Shown here: one piece after another, positions 56,979-64,000 of the stretch
Layout of the letters: each line of letters opens with the position of its first letter
How positions within the stretch are numbered: position 1 is the first letter of the stretch
Source: Aegilops tauschii subsp. strangulata
Taxonomy: Eukaryota; Streptophyta; Magnoliopsida; Poales; Poaceae
Reading direction: 5' to 3'
NCBI RefSeq assembly: GCF_002575655.3
Contig: NC_053037.3
Location: forward strand, 139,201,207 to 139,265,206
DNA: 64,000 nucleotides
The notes under the pieces: generated by a model
The model's database searches: none
Seen by the model: only the letters and a program-made list of their open reading frames with translations
What the model was told of the DNA's origin: nothing
Program-made: the position numbers and the translations under genes

Positions 56979-58287
56979 ATGCTATTAAAATGGTTGTGAT
57001 GTGGTATGATGGGATGGTATCCTCCTTTGAATGATTCAAGTGACTTGACTCGGCACATGTTCACACATGTAGTTGAAACAAATCAACATAGCCTTCACGA
57101 TATTTATGTTCATGGTGGATTATATCCTACTCATGCTTGCACTCAATGTTCATTAATTTTAATGCATGTTCATGACTGTTGTCGCTCTCTAGTTGGTCGC
57201 TTCCCAGTCTCTTTCTAGCCTTCACTTGTACTAAGCGGGAATACTGCTTGTGCATCCAATCCCTTAAACCCCAAAGTTATTCCATATGAGTCCACTATAC
57301 CGTCCTATATGCGGTATCTACCTGCCGTTCCAAGTAAATTTGTATGTGCCAAACTCTAAACCTTCAAATGAAATTCTGTTTTGTATGCTCGAATAGCTCA
57401 TGTATCAACTAGGGCTGTTCGTATCTTCCATGTTAGGCGGGTTATTCTCAAGAGGAGTGGACTCCGCTCCTCACTCACGAGAAAATGGCTGGTCACCGGG
57501 ATGCCCAGTCCCATGCTTTATGCAAATCAAATCAAAATAATTGCAAACAAAACTCCCCCGGGACTGTTGTTAGTTGGAGGCACTCGTTGTTTCGAGCAAG
57601 CCATGGATTGATGCTTGTTGGTGGAGGGGGAGTATAAACTTTACCATTCTGTTTGGGAACTGCCTATAATGTGTGTAGCATGGAAGATATCGACATCTCT
57701 TGGTTGTTATGTTGACAATGAAAGTATGCCGCTCAAAATATTATTTATCTCTATTTCAAAACCGAGCTCTGGCACCTCTACAAATCCCTACTTCCCTCTG
57801 TGAAGGGCCTATCTATTTACTTTTATGTTGAGTCATCACCCTCTTATTAAAAAGCACCAACTAGAGAGCACTGCTGTCATTTGCATTCATTACTGTTAAT
57901 TTATATTGGGTATGACTATGATTGGATCTCTTTTACCATGAATTATAATGTCTAGTCAGTCCTTGATCTTTAAAGGTCTCTGCATTTATGTTTTGCGGTC
58001 TCAGAAAGGGCTAGCGAGATACCATGTTGTTATATCATATCATTGTTGTTTTGAGAAAGTGTTGTCATCCGAGATTTATTATTATTGCTCGCTAGTTGAT
58101 TATGCCATTGATATGAGTAAACATGAGACCTAAGCGTTATTGTGAATATGGTTAGTTCATAACCTTTGCTGAAAACTTGAATGCTGGCTTTACATATTTA
58201 CAACAACAAGAGCAAACAGAGTTTGTAAAAGTTTTTGTTTATCACTTTCAGTTTATCAACTGAATTGCTTGAGGACAAGCAAAGGTT
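56979..58287 (+). other. S 3' non-coding region, second part
   Basis: Continues S after C1 and its target copy (56974-56978). AT-rich, with only short frames (for example 57006-57218) that resemble nothing known. Several kilobases of this kind at the 3' end are common in Athila-group elements. Confidence 0.65.
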
Positions 58288-58302
58288 TAAGCTTGGGGGA
58301 GT
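58288..58302 (+). other. S terminal polypurine tract
   Basis: TAAGCTTGGGGGAGT, touching the 3' LTR at 58303. Confidence 0.75.
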
Positions 58303-59699
58303 TGATACGTCTCCATCGTATCTACTTTTCCAAACACTTTTGCCCTTGTTTTGGACTCTAACTTGTATGATTTGAATGGAACTAACCCGGACTGATGCTG
58401 TTTTCAGCAGAATTGCCATGGTGTTATCTTTGTGCAGAAACAAAAGTTCTCGGAATGACCTGAAACTTCACGGAGATTATTTTTGGAAATAATAAAAAAT
58501 ACTGGCGAAAGAATCAAGTCCAGGGGGCCCACACCCTTTCCACGAGGGTGGGAGGCACGCCTGCCCCCCTGGGCGCGCCCCCTGCCTCGTGGGCCCCCTG
58601 GAGCTCCACCGACCTCAACTCCAACTCCGTATATTCGTGTTCGGGGAGAAAAAAAATCAGAGAGAAGGATTCATCGCGTTTTACGATACGGAGCCGTCGC
58701 CAAGCCCTAAACTCTCTCGGGAGGGCTGATCTGGAGTCCGTTCGGGGCTCCGGAGAGGGGAATCCGTCGCCATCGTCGTCGTCAACCATCCTCCATCACC
58801 AATTTCATGATGCTCACCGCCGTGCGTGAGTAATTCCATCGTAGGCTTGCTGGACGGTGATGGGTTGGATGAGATTTATCATGTAATCGAGTTAGTTTTG
58901 TTAGGGTTTGATCCCTAGTATCCACTATGTTCTGAGATTGATGTTGCTATGACTTTGCTATGCTTAATGCTTGTCACTAGGGCCCGAGTGCCATGATTTC
59001 AGATCTGAACCTATTATGTTTTCATCGAGTTCTTGATCCTATCTTGCAAGTCTATAGTCACCTACTATGTGTTATGATCCGGCAACCCCGAAGTGACAAT
59101 AATCGGGACCACTCTCGGTGATGACCGTAGTTTCAGGAGTTCATGTATTCACTATGTGTTAATGCTTTGGTCCGGTACTCTATTAAAAGGAGGCCTTAAT
59201 ATCCCTTAGTTTCCAATAGAACCTCGCTGCCACGGGAGGGTAGGACAAAAGATGTCATGCAAGTTCTTATCCATAAGCACGTATGACTATATTCGGAATA
59301 CATGCCTACATTACATTGATGAATTGGAGCTAGTTCTGTGTCACCCTATGTTATGACTGTTACATGATGAACCGCATCCGACATAATTCTCCATCACCGA
59401 TCCAATGCCTACGAGCTTTTCACATATTGTTCTTCGCTTATTTACTTTTCCGTTGCTACTGTTACAATCACTACAAAACCCAAAAATATTACTTTTGCTA
59501 CCGTTACCATTACTTCCATACTACTTTGCTACTAAATACTTTGCTGCAGATACTAAGTTATCCAGGTGTGGTTGAATTGACAACTCAACTGCTAATAACT
59601 GAGAATATTCTTTGGCTCCCCTTGTGTCGAATCAATAAATTTGGGTTGAATACTCTACCCTCGAAAACTGTTGTGATCCCCTATACTTGTGGGTTATCA
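58303..59699 (+). repeat. S 3' LTR, 1397 bp
   Basis: Starts TGATACGTCTCCATCG and ends TGTGGGTTATCA, followed by the target copy GCAAC. The inverted-repeat module is at 58520-58601 and a TATA-like site at 58627-58636. Confidence 0.94.
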
Positions 59700-61108
59700 G
59701 CAACCAACGCGATAAAGGGGTTTTCAATCCCTTCACGGCCACTTGCAAAAGTGAGATCTGATAGAGAAGATAAGATAATATTTTTGGTATTTTTATGATA
59801 AAGACTAAAAGTAAAGAAAGCAAAATAAACGGTAATAGAAATAACGGTAGATTAATATGATAGAGAATAGACCCGGGGGCCATAGGTTTCACTAGTGGCT
59901 TCTCTCAAGAGCATAAGTATTACGGTGGTTGAACAAATTACTGTCGAGCAATTGATAGAATTGAGCATATTTATGAGAATATCTAGGTATGATCATGTAT
60001 ATAGGCATCACGTCCGTGACAAGTAGACCGACTCCTGCCTGCATCTACTACTATTACTCCACACATCGACCGCTATCCAGCATGCATCTAGAGTATTAAG
60101 TTCATAAGAACGGAGTAACGCTTTAAGAAAGATGACATGATGTAGAGGGATAAACTCATGCAATATGATATAAACCCCATCTTTTTATCCTTGATGGCAA
60201 CAATACAATACGTGTCGTTTCCCCTACTGTCACTGGGATCGAGCACCGCAAGATTGAACCCAAAGCTAAGCACTTCTCCCATTGCAAGAAAGATCAATCT
60301 AGTAGGCCAAACCAAACTGCGAAGAGACTTGCAAAGATAACCAATCATACATAAAAGAATTCAGAGGAGATTCAAATATTGTTCATAGATAATCTTGATC
60401 ATAAACCCACAATTCATCGGATCTCTACAAACACACCGCAAAAGAAGATTACATCGAATAGATCTCCAAGAGAATCGAGGAGAACTTTGTATTGAGATCC
60501 AAAGAGAGAGAAGAAGCCATCTAGCTAATAACTATGGACCCGAAGGTCTGAGGTAAACTACTCACACATCATCGGAGAGGCTATGGTGTTGATGTAGAAG
60601 CCCTCCGTGATCAATGCCCCTCCGGCGGAGCGCCGGAAAAGGCCCCAAGATGGGATCTCACGGGTACAGAGAGTTGCGGCGGTGGAAATAGGGTTTCGGC
60701 TCCTCTTCTGATGTTTCCAGGGTATATGAGTATATATAGGCGAAAGAGGTCGGTCAGGAGAGCTACGAGGGGCCCACGAGGGTGGGGGCGCGCCCAGGGG
60801 GGCAGGCGCGCCTCCCTGCCTCGTGGCCTCCTCGTTGATTGCTTGACGTCCACTCCAAGTCCTCTGGATCATGTTTGTTCCGAAAATCACGTTCCCGAAG
60901 GTTTCATTCCGTTTGGACTCCGTTTGATATTCCTTTCCTTCGAAACACTGAAATAGGCAAAAAAACAGCAATTTGGGCTGGGCCTCCGGTTAATAGGTTA
61001 GTCCCAAAAATAATATAAAAGTGTATAATAAAGCCCATTGAACATCCAAAACAGATAATATAATAGCATGGAACAATCAAAAATTATAGATACGTTGGAG
61101 ACGTATCA
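59700..61108 (-). repeat. W 5' LTR, outer segment
   Basis: Continues the LTR broken at 29559. The first bases repeat the target GCAAC of S. It matches 24413-25816 of the left LTR and ends at the minus-strand LTR start TGATACGTCTCCAACG. Confidence 0.93.
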
Positions 61109-61400
61109 GTCATCTTGCCCATGAGGCATGGTTCGCAAGCATCAAGTGATTCCAAAAGCCCATCAGCATGGAGTTTCTTCATGCGCTTTACACCAAGATG
61201 ACCTAAACAGCAGTGCCACAAATATGTTGCACTATCATTATCAACTTTGCATCTTTTGGCATCGCTATTATGAATATGTGTATTATTACGATCGAGATTC
61301 AGTAAACCATTTACATTGGATGTATGACCATAGAAGGTTTTATTCATGTAAACAGAACAACAATTATTCTCTGACTTAAATGAATAACCGTATCGCAATA
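61109..61400 (-). pseudogene. C2 integrase N-terminal part
   Basis: Encodes RYGYSFKSENNCC, then LWHCCLGHLGVKRMKKLH and CEPCLMGKM. The usual H-R-L-G-H has become H-C-C-L-G-H. It stops at 61109 because W is inserted here, so the enzyme gene is split into two pieces 37 kb apart. Confidence 0.83.
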
Positions 61401-61451
61401 AACATGATCAAATCATATTCATGCTCAACGCAAACACCAAATAACATTTAT

Positions 61452-62488
61452 TTAGGTCCAACACCAATCCCGAAGGTATAGGGAGTGTGCGATGGTGATC
61501 TTATCAACCTTGGAATCACTTCCAACACACATCGTCACTTCGCCCTCAACTAGTTTCTGTTCATTTTGCAACTCCCGTTTCGAGTTAATAATCTTTAGTA
61601 ACTGAACCAGTATCAAATACCGATGGGTTGCTATAAACACTAGTAAAGTACACATCAATAACATGTATATCAAATATACATTTGTTCACTTTTCCATCCT
61701 TCTTATCTGCCAAATATCTAGGGCAGTTCCACTTCCAGTGACCATTTCCTTTGCAGTAGAAGCACTTAGTTTCAGGCTTGGGTCTAGCTTTGGGCTTCTT
61801 CATGGGAGTGGCAACTTGCTTTCCATTCTTCTTGAAGTTCCCTTTCTTTCCCTTTCCCTTTTACTTGAAACTAGTGGTCTTGTCAACCATCAACACTTGA
61901 TGTTTTTCTTGATTTCTACCTTCGCCGATTTCAGCATCGCGAAGAGCTCGGGGAATCGTTTTCGTCATCCCTTGCATATTATAGTTCATCACGAAGTTCC
62001 AGTAACTTGGTGATAGTGACTAGAGAACTCTGTCAATCACTATCTTATCTGGAAGATTAACTCCCACTTGATTCAAGCGATTGTAGTACTCAGACATTCT
62101 GAGCACATGCTTACTGGTTGAGCTATTCTCCTCCATTTTGTAGGCAAAGTACTTGTCAGAGGTCTCATACCTCTAGACTCGGGCATGAGTCTGAAATACC
62201 AATTTCAGCTCTTGGAACATCTCGTATGCTCCATGACATTTCAAAACATTTTTTGAAGTCCCGGTTCTAAGCCGTAAAGCATGGTGCACTAAACTATCAA
62301 GTAGTCATCATACCGAGCTTTGCCAAACGTTCATAACGTCCGCACCTGCTCCTGCAATAGGTCCGTCACCTAGCGGTGCATCAAGGACATAATTCTTCTG
62401 TGCAGCAATGAGGACAGTCCTCAGATCACGGACCTAGTCCGCATCATTGCTACTATCATCTTTCAACATAGTTTTTCTCTAGGAACAT
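61452..62488 (-). pseudogene. C2 gag
   Basis: ATG at 62488 corresponds to the C1 start. Frames are broken in the middle. The zinc knuckle CFYCKGNGHWKWNCPRY is open at 61803-61585, and a MCVGSDSKVDKITIAHS segment follows at 61673-61452 in another frame. Confidence 0.75.
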
Positions 62489-63735
62489 ATCAAAAATAAA
62501 CGGGGAGCTACATCGCGAGCTATTGATCTACAACATAGTTATGCAAATACTATCAGGACTAAGTTCATGATAAATTAAGTTCAGTTAATCATATTACTTA
62601 AGAACTCCCACTTAGATAGACATCCCTCTAGTCATCTAAATGATCACGTGATCTATATCAACTAAACCATGTCCGATCATCACGTGAGATGGAGTAGTTT
62701 TCAATGGTGAACATCACTATGTTGATCATATCTACTATATGATTCACGCTCGACCTTTCGGTCTCAGTGTTCCGAGGCCATATCTGCATATGCTAGGCTC
62801 GTCAAGTTTAACCCGAGTATTCTGCATGTGCAAAACTGGCTTGCACTCGTTGTATGTGAACGTAGAGCTTATCACACCCGATCATCACGTGGTGTCTCAG
62901 CACGAAGAACAATCGCAACGGTGCATACTCAGGGAGAACACTTATACCTTGAAATTTTAGTAAGGGATCATCTTATAAAGCTACCGCCGTACTGAGCAAA
63001 ATAAGATGCATAAAAGATAAACATCACATGCAATCAAAATATGTGACATGATATGGCCATCATCATCTTGTGCCTTTAATCTCCATCTCCAAAGTACCGT
63101 CATGATTTCTATCCTCACCGTCATGACACCATGATCTCTATCATCTTGATCTCTATCAACGTGTCGTCATATGGTCGTCTCGCCAACTATTGCTATCGCA
63201 TAACGATAAAGTAAAGCAATTACATGGCACTTGCATCTTATGCAATAAAGAGACAACCATAAGGCTCCTGCCAGTTGCCGATAATTTCAAAAACATGATC
63301 ATCTCATACAATAAAATTTAGCATCATGTCTTGACCATATCACATCACAACATGCCCTGCAAAAACAAGTTAGACGTCCTCTACTTTGTTGTTGCAAGTT
63401 TTACGTGGCTGCTACGGGCTGAGCAAGAACCGTTCTTACCTACGCACCGAAACCACAACGATTTTTCGTCAAGTATGTGATGTTTTAACCTTCAACAAGG
63501 ACCGGGCGTAGCCACACTCGATTCAACTAAAGTTGGAGAAACTGACACCTGCCAGCCATCTGTGTGTGAAGCACGTCGGTAGAACCAGTCTCGCGTAAGC
63601 GTACGCATAATGTCGGTCCGGGCCGCTTCATCCAACAATACCGCCAAATCAAAGTATGACATGCTGGTAAGCACTATGACTATTATCGCCCACAACTCAC
63701 TTGTGTTCTACTCGTGCATATAACATCTACGCATA
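62489..63735 (-). other. C2 untranslated leader
   Basis: About 1.25 kb, similar in sequence to the C1 leader. No convincing reading frame. Confidence 0.65.
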
Positions 63736-63754
63736 AACCTGGCTCGGATGGCAC
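63736..63754 (-). other. C2 primer binding site
   Basis: On the minus strand the LTR end is followed by AGTGCCATCCGAGCCAGG, a mutated form of the initiator-tRNA site. Confidence 0.6.
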
Positions 63755-64000
63755 TGTTGGGGAACGTAATAATTTCAAAAAAATTCCTACGCACATGCAA
63801 GATCATGTTGATGCATAGCAACGAGAGGGGAGAGTGTCGTCCACGTACCCTCGTAGACCGTAAGCGGAAGCGTTATGAAAACGCGGTTGATGTAGTCATG
63901 CGTCTTCACGATCGACCGATCCTGGCACCGAAGGTACGACACCTCCGCGATCTGCACACGTTCGGCTCGATGACGTCCCACGAACTCACGATCCAGCAGA
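63755..64000 (-). repeat. C2 5' LTR, last 246 bases
   Basis: Plus-strand TGTTGGGGAACGTAATAATTTC, matching the C1 LTR end at 55246 onward. The rest of this LTR is beyond the right edge. Confidence 0.92.

Larger units (their letters stand above)
29560..59699 (+). mobile_element. S: Sabrina-like Athila-related Gypsy element (interrupted by T2 and C1)
   Basis: Plus-strand element with LTRs at 29560-30963 and 58303-59699, and target duplication GCAAC (29555-29559 and 59700-59704) in the right LTR of W. Without T2 and C1 it is about 9.6 kb. It encodes gag-protease and an Athila ORF1-like protein, but I find no RT, RNase H or integrase, so it looks non-autonomous. The family name is from memory of the LTR start TGATACGTCTCCATCG. 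Confidence 0.88.
24249..61108 (-). mobile_element. W: WHAM-like non-autonomous Gypsy element (interrupted by S)
   Basis: Minus-strand element of two 1.57-kb LTRs and a 3.6-kb interior (25817-29395). Its right LTR is split by S at 29559/59700. The target duplication GTCAT is seen at 24244-24248 and 61109-61113, in C2. The interior has an Athila-type gag remnant, a tRNA-Asp-like primer site and polypurine tracts, but no protease, RT or integrase. It must have relied on another element for copying. The family name is from memory of the LTR start TGATACGTCTCCAACG. Confidence 0.88.
61109..64000 (-). mobile_element. C2: Angela-like Copia retrotransposon, 5' part
   Basis: The outermost element of the window, on the minus strand. 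It holds the start of the 5' LTR, primer site, leader, gag and the N-terminal part of integrase. The integrase continues at 23868-24248 beyond the W insertion; the remainder and the other LTR lie outside the window. It is of the same family and orientation as C1. Confidence 0.88.

Noticed and set aside
1..64000. A host gene hidden between the transposons
   Set aside because: Every stretch is assigned to an element by LTRs, target duplications or coding parts; no leftover unique region was found.

Overview
The window is a fully nested stack of LTR retrotransposons from a large grass genome, most likely wheat, barley or a close relative. That call rests on recognisable Triticeae-type families (Angela/WIS/BARE-like Copia, Sabrina/WHAM-like Gypsy, Tat-lineage Gypsy, a long-LTR chromovirus). 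Family names are from memory of LTR ends and proteins, not from a search. I see no host gene, rRNA, true tRNA gene or CRISPR array; all of the sequence is assigned to transposons.

Layout, outermost first. C2 is an Angela-like Copia on the minus strand, present as 23868-24248 and 61109-64000; it runs out of the window on both sides. Two elements sit inside C2. K, a plus-strand chromodomain Gypsy with 4.08-kb LTRs, occupies 12582-23867, with the rest of its 5' LTR outside the window. W, a WHAM-like minus-strand element, occupies 24249-29559 plus 59700-61108. Inside the 5' LTR of K sits T1 (1-12581, minus, Tat-lineage Gypsy). Inside the right LTR of W sits S, a Sabrina-like plus-strand element (29560-59699). 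S is broken by T2 (35365-47402, plus, Tat-lineage Gypsy) and by C1 (48460-56973, minus, Angela-like Copia). Five-base target duplications support W (GTCAT), S (GCAAC), C1 (CCAAC) and, with one mismatch, T2 (GTATG/GTATA). A 0.15-kb tRNA-derived SINE sits in the 3' LTR of K.

The most striking content is a second gene in both Tat elements, on the strand opposite gag-pol, between pol and the 3' LTR. In T1 it has a TATA box, a leader with an intron, a good start context and six exons whose splice phases all agree, giving an uninterrupted frame of 958 codons. The gag-pol of the same element carries three stops. T2 has a divergent, damaged homologue with the same layout. Other points of note are an amber codon at the identical site between protease and reverse transcriptase in T1 and T2; a GC-rich inverted-repeat module shared by the S and W LTRs and reused upstream of the internal ORF of S; internal copies of the polypurine tract about 2 kb from the terminal one in both S and W; and a phase-compatible spliced micro-ORF inside the K LTR.

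No element in the window has an intact gag-pol. The elements appear to be decaying, with most premature stops explained by C-to-T change in CG or CHG context, as expected for methylated plant transposons.
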